From Paenibacillus lutimineralis (GTDB lineage: Bacteria > Bacillota > Bacilli > Paenibacillales > Paenibacillaceae), in NCBI RefSeq assembly GCF_003991425.1, contig NZ_CP034346.1:2145501-2209500 (forward strand): a DNA stretch of 64,000 nucleotides, given 5' to 3'. The notes under the pieces are model-generated. The model had not been told where the DNA came from and made no database searches. It saw nothing but the letters and a program-made list of their open reading frames with translations. Shown here in pieces: positions 26,334-34,640 of this stretch. The position numbers were made by a program, and so were the translations under genes. The number at the start of each line of letters is the position of its first letter. The first letter of the stretch is position 1.

Positions 26334-26519
26334 ATGCAACGTATCACATTAACAGTAAGTGAAGCTGCTCAACTAATCGGCGTATCGCAAACTACGGTTT
26401 ATGCAATGGCTAGGGAGGGACAGATTCCACATGCTCGAGTACGGAACCGGATCTTGTTTCACCGAGATGTTATTGAAGCTTGGCTACGTGGTGAACATTT
26501 ACAAGCGAAACAGGCATAG
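26334..26519 (+). CDS. Excisionase-family (HTH_17) DNA-binding protein
   Basis: 61 residues, essentially one HTH_17 domain: LTVSEAAQLIGVSQTTVYAM then REGQIPHARVRNRILFHRD. It binds DNA as an Xis or AlpA-type regulator. Immediately adjacent to the XRE gene and 11 bp from the primase start. Confidence 0.78.
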   Translation: MQRITLTVSEAAQLIGVSQTTVYAMAREGQIPHARVRNRILFHRDVIEAWLRGEHLQAKQA

Positions 26520-26530
26520 GTGGTGGTTAA

Positions 26531-28762
26531 GTGCTAGTAAATAACATACCAGTTGAGCTCAAGCAACGTAAACAATGGGTATTGTGGAAACTTGAACAGC
26601 GCAGAGAAGGTGATAAAGCGACTAAAGTTCCATACAACTTAGATGGTGAACGAGCTTCTACCACTAATCCAGAACATTGGTCAACATTTGAAGAAGCCAT
26701 GGAAGCCTATAAGCAAAAGTCGGAGGTTATGTCTGGAATCGGCTACGTATTCGCAGCTAACGATCCATTCACTGGCATTGATATTGACCATTGTGTTGTT
26801 AAGGGAAAAATAAAAGAAGATGTAAAGGAAATCATTCTTAATTTTAATAGCTATACTGAACGGAGCCAGAGCAAGAATGGTATTCACGTAATTATCAAAG
26901 GAAGAGTACCAGGGGAAAGAAATCGAACGGGGATATTTGAAATGTACGATCAGGAGCGTTTCTTTGTTGTTACTGGTGATCATGTGAAAGGTTCACCGTT
27001 AACAATAGAAGAACGTCAACAGGAATTAAACATGTTGTATGATCGTTTATTCCCTAAACAAAATGACCTAATTAAGAATAATTCAGAATTACCAGTTCAA
27101 GATGATGAAGTCATTATAGAGCTTGCTAGGAAGGCAAAAAACGGTGATAGATTTGAAAGGTTATATTCTGGCAAGTGGAGTTCTTACAACAGTCAGAGCG
27201 AAGCAGAACAAGCCTTATGTAACATGCTTGCCTTCTACACAAAAAATCCTGAACAAATTGACCGTTTGTTCAGGAACAGCGGTTTGATGCGTGACAAATG
27301 GGAACGCGAAGACTACTGTCAACGAACGATAAGTAAAGCGTTAGAGGGTGTTGTAGTGGCTTACAAACAACCCATTAATAAAACTCAATTTAATAACAAT
27401 ATATCACAGCGAAATGAGTTTGACGAGTCCGATTTTGATTTTATTTTTGATCCTAAACCGGAATTTGATGGAAAGTTAGGTGAACCAGCTTTACATGGAT
27501 TAGCTGGCGATATTGTAAGGTTCATTGATCCGCATACTGAAGCTGATCCGGCTGCAGTACTTATCAATTTCATAACAATGTTCGGAAACATGGTTGGTGA
27601 TGGGCCACACTTTGTTGTATCAGGCGGTAAACATCGTATGAGACTGTTTGCTGTGCTGGTTGGAGCAACCTTTCGAGGGAAGAAGGGAACGTCACTTGAT
27701 CCAGTTCTAAAGCTCATGAATGCCGCTGATGTAGAGTTCAATACCCGTAAGAAGTCAGGATTATCAAGCGGAGAAGGACTTATATATTCTGTTAGGGATC
27801 AAGTAATTGAATCAAGGCCAGTTGTAGAGGGCAAAGGCAAGGATAAAAAGTCAACAGGTGAATATGAGGAAGTTATCACAGATTCAGGTGTTGAGGACAA
27901 GCGTTTGCTAGTCGTTGAAAGTGAGTTCGGTTCAGTCCTTAACGTATTGCGCAGGGATGGTAATACATTGTCAGCAATAATCCGTAACGCTTGGGATGGC
28001 AACGGTGAGATAAGGACATTAACCAAGAACCCAATGCAAGCTTCAAACTCTCATATATCCATTCTAGGGCATATCACACCTGAGGAGCTTAGGAAGCTAT
28101 TGACTGGGAATGAGATTCATAACGGGTTTGTGAACCGTTTCCTGTGGCTGTATGTTCAGCAATCAAAATCATTACCAAGCGGTGGCGAGTTCCACAAGTT
28201 AGACGTTGGGCCGATCGTTGACAGAATAAAGGAAGCTTGTGATTATGCCATGAATGAAATGCCGGTTGATAATAATGGCGATCCACTGCCCATGGAACGT
28301 AATGAAGCAGCAAATAAGCTATGGGAACGTATCTATGAGCCTCTACAACGTGATGCATCTGGTATTATTGGAGCTTCAACAAGTCGGGTTATTCCTTACG
28401 TAATGCGCTTGGCTTGCATATACGCCTTGCTGGACATGTCAAACGTTGTCCGAGTGGAGCATCTAAAGGCTGCATTAGCTGTATGGGATTACTGTTATAA
28501 ATCGGTGGCGTTCATCTTTGGAGAACAGGAACTTACTAATGATCCTATCATCAGCAAGATATTGAGTAGGCTTAAGGAGAAGTCAGAAGGGCTTACTTTG
28601 ACTGATATTAACGATCTATTCAAAGGGACTGTTAAAAGTGACGAGCTTCAAGGGGCTATAAAGAAGATGCAAGATAACGGCCTTATTACTGTGAAGACCA
28701 TACCAGGCAGAGGAAGACCTAAGAGATTGATCGAGCTTAGTCAATCTAGTGAAATAGCGTGA
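26531..28762 (+). CDS. Primase-polymerase / DUF3987 replication protein
   Basis: 743 residues, GTG start. N-terminal primase-like domain (residues 1-170) with the acidic motif GIDIDH (Asp84, Asp86), SKNGIHVIIKG and FFVVTGDH. Then DUF3987 (about 300-680) with a divergent P-loop VGATFRGKKGTS, VESEFGSVL, RDGNTLSAIIRNAWDG and ISILGHITPEEL. The C-terminus is a small winged-helix segment. Such fusions initiate replication of satellites and small phages. Its stop lies 6 bp from the right inverted repeat. Confidence 0.82.
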   Translation: MLVNNIPVELKQRKQWVLWKLEQRREGDKATKVPYNLDGERASTTNPEHWSTFEEAMEAYKQKSEVMSGIGYVFAANDPFTGIDIDHCVVKGKIKEDVKEIILNFNSYTERSQSKNGIHVIIKGRVPGERNRTGIFEMYDQERFFVVTGDHVKGSPLTIEERQQELNMLYDRLFPKQNDLIKNNSELPVQDDEVIIELARKAKNGDRFERLYSGKWSSYNSQSEAEQALCNMLAFYTKNPEQIDRLFRNSGLMRDKWEREDYCQRTISKALEGVVVAYKQPINKTQFNNNISQRNEFDESDFDFIFDPKPEFDGKLGEPALHGLAGDIVRFIDPHTEADPAAVLINFITMFGNMVGDGPHFVVSGGKHRMRLFAVLVGATFRGKKGTSLDPVLKLMNAADVEFNTRKKSGLSSGEGLIYSVRDQVIESRPVVEGKGKDKKSTGEYEEVITDSGVEDKRLLVVESEFGSVLNVLRRDGNTLSAIIRNAWDGNGEIRTLTKNPMQASNSHISILGHITPEELRKLLTGNEIHNGFVNRFLWLYVQQSKSLPSGGEFHKLDVGPIVDRIKEACDYAMNEMPVDNNGDPLPMERNEAANKLWERIYEPLQRDASGIIGASTSRVIPYVMRLACIYALLDMSNVVRVEHLKAALAVWDYCYKSVAFIFGEQELTNDPIISKILSRLKEKSEGLTLTDINDLFKGTVKSDELQGAIKKMQDNGLITVKTIPGRGRPKRLIELSQSSEIA

Positions 28763-28768
28763 TCTCAA

Positions 28769-28885
28769 TTAATCCCCTACTTAATCAGATTAAGTTTAGG
28801 AAAAAGAAACGCCTAAGAAGCCTTATGTATCAAGGGATTACTTGATAATTCCCCTTTATCCCCTTTTTCAGAGGTATATAAATAA
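28769..28885. repeat. 117-bp perfect inverted repeat, right arm
   Basis: Reverse complement of 24747-24863 without a mismatch. It lies between the primase stop and the next gene and contains the same hairpin potential. Twenty of its bases recur in the terminator at the right end of the element (near 35234-35253). Confidence 0.95.
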
Positions 28886-28908
28886 AAGTTTCAGAGAGGA
28901 AGGTAATC

Positions 28909-29205
28909 ATGCCAACAGCAAATGAAATAATTCGTTTAAACGAGATAGAGCAAATGGATAAAAGGGCTAAGAAGGCAGGATTCCTCCCTCTTATCTCCGG
29001 TGAAGCATATGAAGCACAGTACAACAGTAACAGCCATGTCTTCATCATGATGAATGGTAGTAAGTGGAGCGCATGGCGCGAAACTTGGCAACCAGGTAAG
29101 GAACGATCTATTTCACTTAAATCAATTGTGGACAATGTTCCCTTTGATATTGCAGTTCAGCAAGCAAATAAGTACATGGCATTCATCATAAAGAAAAGAG
29201 GTTAG
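28909..29205 (+). CDS. Element protein, unknown
   Basis: 98 residues (PTANEIIRLNEIEQMDKRAK then KAGFLPLISGEAYEAQYNSN). Mixed alpha/beta, no motif recognised. GAGAGGAAGG site upstream. Translationally linked to the next ORF (TAG/GTG share one base). Confidence 0.6.
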   Translation: MPTANEIIRLNEIEQMDKRAKKAGFLPLISGEAYEAQYNSNSHVFIMMNGSKWSAWRETWQPGKERSISLKSIVDNVPFDIAVQQANKYMAFIIKKRG

Positions 29206-29387
29206 TGAAAACGGACCATTGTAAACTCCTAACTTTGATTATGGTTATTTCGCTGAAGAAGGAACTATTAGACCTAGTTCTAACGATCAAGGGTGAGAAT
29301 GAAAGTACTTTTTCAAGAGAAGAGATTATTAAAGACTTAATGGAGAAGGTGAAATGTTGCTCAGAGATTGAAGAGCTGTTCTTATAA
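29205..29387 (+). CDS. Small element protein, unknown
   Basis: 60 residues from GTG, overlapping the preceding stop by one base. Predicted helical, ends CCSEIEELFL. No family recognised. Confidence 0.45.
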   Translation: MKTDHCKLLTLIMVISLKKELLDLVLTIKGENESTFSREEIIKDLMEKVKCCSEIEELFL

Positions 29388-29414
29388 ATAACATGGTAAA
29401 GACGGTGAATACGA

Positions 29415-29696
29415 TTGAAAAAGAAAGTAAAGCGCTTTGAGATCCGTTATGAAGGTAATGTTCTTTATCTGTCAACAGATGGAACAAAGTTCGGAACACT
29501 TGAAACGTTGCTTAGGCTCATATTTAACGAGTATAGCAAGAAGAAACCTGAGCAGTTGGATATGTTTATGTCAAGATTAAATTTGCGATATGACATTATC
29601 AGGAACAGGGTGCAGCCTCAGGAGGAAATTGAACCGCTAAATGATTTTGATTTTTGGAAAGAGCTAATGGAAAGAAATCCACATGATAGAGGGTGA
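29415..29696 (+). CDS. Small element protein, unknown
   Basis: 93 residues from TTG with a GGTGA site. Basic N-terminus (KKKVKRFEIRYEGNVLYL), acidic C-terminus (DFDFWKELMERNPHDRG). Its TGA overlaps the GTG of the protease-like gene, so the two are translationally coupled. No family recognised. Confidence 0.55.
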   Translation: MKKKVKRFEIRYEGNVLYLSTDGTKFGTLETLLRLIFNEYSKKKPEQLDMFMSRLNLRYDIIRNRVQPQEEIEPLNDFDFWKELMERNPHDRG

Positions 29697-30340
29697 AAAA
29701 AATTCAAAAAGCGATATATGGAATGGCTATGCCGTTCAATGACTGCTATATCGATGTCAATTCGGACGACTCGTTTACTGCTCAAAAAACAAATCGGGAG
29801 TCGGTACGCTTTGATAAATTGGTTGGCATGACTCTATTTCATGACTTCACCAAGACATTCGGATCAACAAACGACAATCTCTTTATTCAGGTGACCGACA
29901 CAGGAATATATTTCAAACTCATTCCAAACACTCCGTTTGGTTGGAGCGTGTACAAAAAGGTAAAGCGTGCGGCGTTACGACATTGTTCCCTTTCTTTCAC
30001 CAATATAAAGAAAGAGCGAAACGTAGTACAAGAGAAGAATTTGACTGAGTCGTTCCGATCCCTGGGACTTAGTGACTCTATCGTTATCGAGGATTACAGG
30101 AAAATCAGGGTTTATGAAATCTGCCTGACAAACGGTCCTGCTAACAAGCTGACGTTCTGTACAACGGACGCAAAGGATCCGCGATTGGCGGACTTAAATT
30201 GGGATAACATCGAGCCCCTTCCACCGTTATTGATTCAATGCGGTGATAAGCATGAGGTCAGGATTGCCGATGAGATAGAAATATTGGCAAAGGATGTAGA
30301 GGAATATAGAAAACAATTTCAGGAGGTTTATGGAAAATGA
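29693..30340 (+). CDS. HK97-type prohead protease-like protein
   Basis: 215 residues, GTG start coupled to the preceding gene. The layout matches peptidase U35: GMAMPFND near the start, FDKLVGMTLFHDF (His50), a middle strand TGIYFKLIPNTPFG, RHCSLSFTNI (Ser99 or Ser101 as nucleophile) and the late segment YEICLTNGPAN resembling the VSLV.PAN motif. In phages it cleaves scaffold and capsid N-termini. No capsid gene accompanies it, so if active it may act on a helper phage capsid or the coiled-coil protein encoded next. Assignment is by motif pattern only. Confidence 0.6.
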   Translation: MKKIQKAIYGMAMPFNDCYIDVNSDDSFTAQKTNRESVRFDKLVGMTLFHDFTKTFGSTNDNLFIQVTDTGIYFKLIPNTPFGWSVYKKVKRAALRHCSLSFTNIKKERNVVQEKNLTESFRSLGLSDSIVIEDYRKIRVYEICLTNGPANKLTFCTTDAKDPRLADLNWDNIEPLPPLLIQCGDKHEVRIADEIEILAKDVEEYRKQFQEVYGK

Positions 30341-30897
30341 AAACTATGAACTTGAGCGAGAAAATTAATATAGAACAACAGGCGGTAGCTAAAAGGTTAT
30401 CTGAATTAAGAGAACAACAAAAGCAGGACAACAAGATCATGGATACACTGAAGCAACAGTATATTGAAGCGATAACCAGTACAACTGGTAATGAGATCGA
30501 TAGCATTAATGATCAGATTAAGGAAGTAGCTGAAAGAATACAGAGACGCAAAGACATAATCGAAGCTTTATCAGACCATAACAATCCTGTCATTCAATCA
30601 ATGATTACAGAAGAGATCGAGGGGCAATTAGAACGGCTTAATGATATTGAGTCGAAAACAAAGTCGTTGTATAAGGCGCTAGAAAGACAGAGAACGGAAA
30701 TGATGAAAGGCTTGGCTGCTCTAGAAGAACTGAACAAGAAAAATAAAAGTATCCAGTCATATGTTAGTACATGGTCAAATCGCCTCAATGATACGAATAA
30801 AGAAAAACTAGGATTAAAGGGAATCACTAGAGCAGGAATTGATGTTTTTGACTTTATTAATAAACTGCTTATTGAACGTGTTCATGTATACAAGTAA
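30337..30897 (+). CDS. Coiled-coil protein, candidate scaffold / capsid-morphogenesis factor
   Basis: 186 residues, almost entirely helical and charged (residues 5-145 predicted coiled coil: QQAVAKRLSELREQQKQDNK, then IESKTKSLYKALERQRTEMM), with a short C-terminal non-helical part. Its start overlaps the protease-like gene's stop (ATGA). A helical protein coupled to a prohead protease is what phage scaffolds look like, but no sequence match is claimed. Confidence 0.5.
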   Translation: MKTMNLSEKINIEQQAVAKRLSELREQQKQDNKIMDTLKQQYIEAITSTTGNEIDSINDQIKEVAERIQRRKDIIEALSDHNNPVIQSMITEEIEGQLERLNDIESKTKSLYKALERQRTEMMKGLAALEELNKKNKSIQSYVSTWSNRLNDTNKEKLGLKGITRAGIDVFDFINKLLIERVHVYK

Positions 30898-30911
30898 GGG
30901 AGGTTCCCAAA

Positions 30912-31175
30912 ATGTTAAATTGTAAATTGGTGTACGCAGGTGGCGATTTCAGTTTTGTGACACCGACAAGTTCGAACCATAAGGGAGCTTTAAAGATAGC
31001 TAAGGATCATATGATCGAAGAGTTTGTATTGAATGCTAAATTACTGATTAATGGCAAAGAACACTACGCTATTAATCATGAGTTTAAGAATAATGAAACT
31101 AAAGCAACAGGCATTTTAGAAGATTGTATCTCTCTCACTGTGAAGTTAGATGAAAATTTCTTTGCAAGTGGCTAG
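30912..31175 (+). CDS. Small element protein, unknown
   Basis: 87 residues, beta-rich (CKLVYAGGDFSFVTPTSSNH, then LINGKEHYAINHEFKNN). AGGGAGG site upstream. The stop codon abuts the GC-rich cos-like block. Confidence 0.55.
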   Translation: MLNCKLVYAGGDFSFVTPTSSNHKGALKIAKDHMIEEFVLNAKLLINGKEHYAINHEFKNNETKATGILEDCISLTVKLDENFFASG

Positions 31176-31310
31176 GGGGGAGCCCCCCCTCCCTTCGAGA
31201 TCAGATTTTTTTCGGCCAGGGACCGGCGTGGGTCCATCGTTCACACCGCGGATAAAATTTTCATGAAAGGGGGGTAACCCGAAAATGGCCGCTTTTGCAG
31301 TGATTGCTTA
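31175..31310 (+). other. GC-rich cos-like packaging site with a truncated terS-like leader
   Basis: A sudden GC-rich block in AT-rich DNA: a G6-AG-C7 hairpin (31175-31189), a T7 tract, GGACC-N-GGTCC dyad (about 31219-31234), then a strong AAAGGGGGG site followed by ATG at 31285 and only ten codons (MAAFAVIAYR) before a stop. This order resembles the cos/small-terminase junction of many Firmicute phages. If so, the element carries the packaging site of a helper phage plus the beginning of its terS. Confidence 0.5.
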
Positions 31311-31428
31311 TAGATAATCCTAGTCGTCGGCAAATGCCAGCAAACAATAAGAAATAAGTAGAGATTATTAGGCTGTTAATTTAACTAAAAAAGATAAATT
31401 ATTTAAATGGAAAGGAAGATTAAATCAT

Positions 31429-32145
31429 ATGAATAAGTGGTTGTGTTATACCAGATCTATTGAATATGGTGGATCAATAATTAAAGCTACAGAAGATGGC
31501 GGGGCTTCTGTTCCTACTACGCTAAACGGAAATGGTTATAGTATTGATGGGAATGGTGCCATTGTGCAAAATGGTCATCTTGTTGCTGGTGGAATGATTT
31601 TGAGCGGTAATGTGGTTCGGGGCATGGCTACATCTGGTGGGGGAGGAACATACCCAACTTCTGAAGGGGGAAGCCATGATCACGGTGGAACCGCAGGAAG
31701 TCACAATCACGGAAATGAAGCCAACAAAAACTACGCTCCACCAATTACCCGGGATGGTCAGCATTTGCATTCAGTAACAATTCCACCACATGAACATGAT
31801 GTTTTATCACATTCTCATTTCATTGATCATACTCATGAAGTTGTAATTCCTAAACATTCACACCTAGTAAATATTCCTCCCCATACACACGATATGGTGT
31901 TTGGTATTTTCAAAGGACCAACGCCTTCTAAAGTTGAGGTTAGAGTAGATGGAAATCTCATTCCTGGCCTCACTACGAGCGTAGATGGATTTGATATTAT
32001 TCCGTATTTGTCTAAGGATGATAGCGGGAAAGTGCAGCGCGGGTGGCATGAAATAGAGATAACACCAGTTAATTCACTGGGGCGCATTGTTGCATCTGTT
32101 TTTAGTCAAGTTTTTGCTACTAGCCGTGGAGGAGGTAACTATTAA
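31429..32145 (+). CDS. His-rich phage tail-fibre/tip-like protein
   Basis: 238 residues. The N-terminal half is Gly-rich and beta-like. Residues ~80-160 carry eight H-x-H pairs (SHDHGG, SHNHGN, PPHEHD, LSHSHF, DHTHEV, PKHSHL, PPHTHD). Then comes FGIFKGPTPSKVEVRVDGN and a beta C-terminus ending IEITPVNSLGRIVASVF. Such H-x-H triple-helical stalks binding metal, with GI(F/Y)xGxTP segments, occur at the C-termini of phage tail proteins. It lacks the large N-terminal tail-attachment part. Overlaps the next start (TAATG). Confidence 0.65.
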   Translation: MNKWLCYTRSIEYGGSIIKATEDGGASVPTTLNGNGYSIDGNGAIVQNGHLVAGGMILSGNVVRGMATSGGGGTYPTSEGGSHDHGGTAGSHNHGNEANKNYAPPITRDGQHLHSVTIPPHEHDVLSHSHFIDHTHEVVIPKHSHLVNIPPHTHDMVFGIFKGPTPSKVEVRVDGNLIPGLTTSVDGFDIIPYLSKDDSGKVQRGWHEIEITPVNSLGRIVASVFSQVFATSRGGGNY

Positions 32146-32750
32146 TGACATTGGTAGCGGCATTTGCCTCCCCTAATTTTGCTGTAATGGTGGCTGATCG
32201 ACGGAGGTCACAGTTAGAAACTGGAGTACAGATTGATGATGTAAAAAAAATATACCAGGTAAACAACAATGTAATGGTGGGGTTCTCTGGAGTTTACTTA
32301 CCAGACGGATTAGGTAATTTCCGAGGAATGGCGGAAAAGATTATTAACGATTGCAGCTTTTTGATTCATGATGACATGTCTGTAGAGAGTATCATAAATG
32401 TTTTCAGAAGACATATTATAACTCTCCTTGATGATGGCATATCTAAGGATCAATTAGAAGTTACCTACCATATTGCCGGTCTTTTACAAGATGGACATTT
32501 TGGATTAGGTCGAATAAGCTGTTTTGAAGATTTTGAACCGGTTATCACAAAACCGCCTGAAGCAGGAATAACTTGGGGGTTAAGTAGGGCTGTTTATGCC
32601 CCTAGCATGTGGCTAGAATCCCGTATAGCATCTTTAGGAGAAATGACACTGGGGAACGTTCAGAAATTGGCTGTAGAGCTTGTAGAACACACAGCACAGC
32701 GTGATAGTTATATAAGTGATACTTACGATATGTTGACTCTTTCTTTTTAG
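32145..32750 (+). CDS. Proteasome/HslV-like Ntn hydrolase 1
   Basis: 201 residues. After removal of Met the first residue is Thr, and numbering from it puts Asp at 17 (VADRR) and Lys at 33 (DDVKKIYQV), exactly the proteasome/HslV catalytic positions. The strand order TLVAAFASPNFAVMVADRR ... VKKIYQVNNNVMVGFSG parallels the HslV N-terminus. A later WGLSRAVYA may be the oxyanion-side loop. No propeptide is needed because Met-Thr is a methionine-aminopeptidase substrate. No HslU-like ATPase is present. Substrate unknown. Confidence 0.6.
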   Translation: MTLVAAFASPNFAVMVADRRRSQLETGVQIDDVKKIYQVNNNVMVGFSGVYLPDGLGNFRGMAEKIINDCSFLIHDDMSVESIINVFRRHIITLLDDGISKDQLEVTYHIAGLLQDGHFGLGRISCFEDFEPVITKPPEAGITWGLSRAVYAPSMWLESRIASLGEMTLGNVQKLAVELVEHTAQRDSYISDTYDMLTLSF

Positions 32751-32776
32751 TAAATATAGCATGTGGAGATGATATT

Positions 32777-33874
32777 ATGAGTCTTTGTGTTTGTTTTCAA
32801 AATAACGATTGCTTAATGATTGCTGCTGATACAGCGGTTGTAAAACAAATTAACGGACGGATGTATAGATTGATAGAGCCATTTAGAAAATTGGTTAGAA
32901 TTGGAGATCTCTTAGTGTTTATGAGTGGTAGCCTTGGTGTGGCCAATATCACTATGGAAAGATTCCGAACAGCTAAAAATAAGACAATACAAGAGCTTCA
33001 AAAGGTGGTTATTGAAAGCTGCAATTATTTTTCGAAAATGCATCCTGATATAGTAAACGGTTTAGATCCAAAAACTAGAGATGTAGCGGTTCTAGCTGCT
33101 GAATACAAGGACGGAGCTGTTCAAGTTCATATCGTTCAACCGAGCGATAATTTTCAAATTCACACATACAAGGCATCGCCTACCGAAACAATACCTCATA
33201 CTGGAGGAGTTTATGCAGACGAAGCACAAGACTTAATAAGACCTATGTTGGATGCTGGAAATAAAACCGCAGGAGAAATGATAAGACATGTGTTTGATAA
33301 TCTATCTGGAGTAGAGATTGGTGGAAACTTGATTGTTGCGAAAATAGATCAAAACGGCATCTCCTTCGGCCCGGATCAACCGATACCGGAACATGTCCGT
33401 ATCCCTTATTATGAAGATTTGCTGAGTTCTGCCTTCCTAACTGGTTCGCTCATTCAGACATCAGCATCTGGGAATTATCCCCGTGCGGAAATGAGCAGTT
33501 CGGACAGAATGTTTAAGGTTGGTTCATCTTCCTCTAATTCAATCGAAATGAGGTCGCTAGGATATCCAAATTCAATTCCGGACTTATATTTCAAAACAGG
33601 ATCGTCCACGGCTTCTATAAGCCTTCCAAGTTCTTCATCCGGCTTGTATATGAGTGGCGACAGATTAACCGCTGAATTTTCAGAAATTAGACTAAGAGGA
33701 TACGGCAGCGTTTCTGTCTTAAGTTGGGATCAGCTAAAATCAGAAGGATCTGGAAGATCCCTACAGGGTGAATTGGATTATACGGCATATAACATGACAT
33801 TCGATCCTGGAACAAGGAACTTGAAACTGTGGAGTAGATCAGGACAGTTATTAGCACAAGTGAATATTCCGTAG
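32777..33874 (+). CDS. Proteasome-like Ntn hydrolase 2 fused to a beta-rich C-terminal domain
   Basis: 365 residues. Met-Ser start (SLCVCFQNNDCLMIAADTA) puts Ser at position 1 and Asp at 17; Lys lies in EPFRKLVRI; HTGGVYADEA resembles the GSGGPYA loop. The first ~210 residues are thus a second Ntn-hydrolase domain, paralogous to the preceding gene. Residues ~215-365 are Ser/Gly/Tyr-rich, beta-predicted and tail-fibre-like (SGNYPRAEMSSSDRMFKVGS). GGAGATG site upstream. The pairing with the fibre-like gene suggests a virion or surface role (inference). Confidence 0.55.
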   Translation: MSLCVCFQNNDCLMIAADTAVVKQINGRMYRLIEPFRKLVRIGDLLVFMSGSLGVANITMERFRTAKNKTIQELQKVVIESCNYFSKMHPDIVNGLDPKTRDVAVLAAEYKDGAVQVHIVQPSDNFQIHTYKASPTETIPHTGGVYADEAQDLIRPMLDAGNKTAGEMIRHVFDNLSGVEIGGNLIVAKIDQNGISFGPDQPIPEHVRIPYYEDLLSSAFLTGSLIQTSASGNYPRAEMSSSDRMFKVGSSSSNSIEMRSLGYPNSIPDLYFKTGSSTASISLPSSSSGLYMSGDRLTAEFSEIRLRGYGSVSVLSWDQLKSEGSGRSLQGELDYTAYNMTFDPGTRNLKLWSRSGQLLAQVNIP

Positions 33875-33943
33875 AATTATTTAAATTTTGTCGATAGTGG
33901 ACGATAATAGGAAGTAGAAATTATTTCCTAAGGAGTGTTCACT

Positions 33944-34492
33944 TTGAAAAAATTCGTTGTTGGTTTTATAGCAGGTGCTCTTATATTTTCCACTATGCCA
34001 GCGTTTGCAGATTCAATTCAAAGTATTTTTGGGGCGAAGGTTACAGGAGTTTATACTATTCAAAATCAGGATGGGAAAAAGATCGCTGAAGGTGCGATTT
34101 TAAACGGATCAACTTATGTACCTGTCCGGGCAATGTCTAAAGCTACGGGAACGCCCCTAACTGTTGACACTAAAAAGAAGGTGATTACATTGGGTACAGA
34201 AACAACAACGTCAAGCAATATAGCTATTGACGAACTTAATATCAAGAAGGAAGCCGCTGAAAGAAAAATCACTTCACTACAAGGATCTATAAAGTTGTAT
34301 GAATCTGATATCATTCCTAACGCCCAAAAAGACGCCGACAATACAAAAGGCACGGAATCAGAAGCGACTTACAAGAGTCGACTTGATAGCAGAAACGAAG
34401 AGCTAGCCAAATACAAGGCTGATCTAGCAGAAGCCCAACGGCAGCTTGCTGAGATCGAATTACAAATTACAGAAGCAACTAATATGAAATAA
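33944..34492 (+). CDS. Secreted stalk-domain (copper-amine-oxidase N-like) protein with coiled coil
   Basis: 182 residues, TTG start with AAGGAG 8 nt upstream (an upstream GTG overlaps that site). Signal peptide (KKFVVGFIAGALIFSTMPAFA|D), then a stalk domain recognised by GAILNGSTYVPVRAMSKATG and KKKVITLGTE, then a C-terminal coiled coil (ELAKYKADLAEAQRQLAEIE). Probably exported cargo that changes the host envelope. Terminated by the hairpin at 34507. Confidence 0.72.
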   Translation: MKKFVVGFIAGALIFSTMPAFADSIQSIFGAKVTGVYTIQNQDGKKIAEGAILNGSTYVPVRAMSKATGTPLTVDTKKKVITLGTETTTSSNIAIDELNIKKEAAERKITSLQGSIKLYESDIIPNAQKDADNTKGTESEATYKSRLDSRNEELAKYKADLAEAQRQLAEIELQITEATNMK

Positions 34493-34506
34493 ACTGAATG
34501 AATGAA

Positions 34507-34538
34507 GAGTCTCACCAAGAGGTGGGACTTTTTTTTTG
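34507..34538 (+). terminator. Terminator of the fibre/Ntn/stalk operon
   Basis: AGTCTCACC/GGTGGGACT stem with AAGA loop followed by T9. Confidence 0.88.
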
Positions 34539-34640
34539 TTAGAATCAATGTCTCTGTAGGAGGTAGGGCCTGTGTTTCGTATAATATAAAGTTGAATTGC
34601 CAATAAAAATGAGTAAAACTTGTAAAATGGAGTGAGTGGA

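Noticed and set aside
26681..26983. Antisense frame within the primase gene
   Set aside because: No start signal; the primase frame is strongly supported by motifs.
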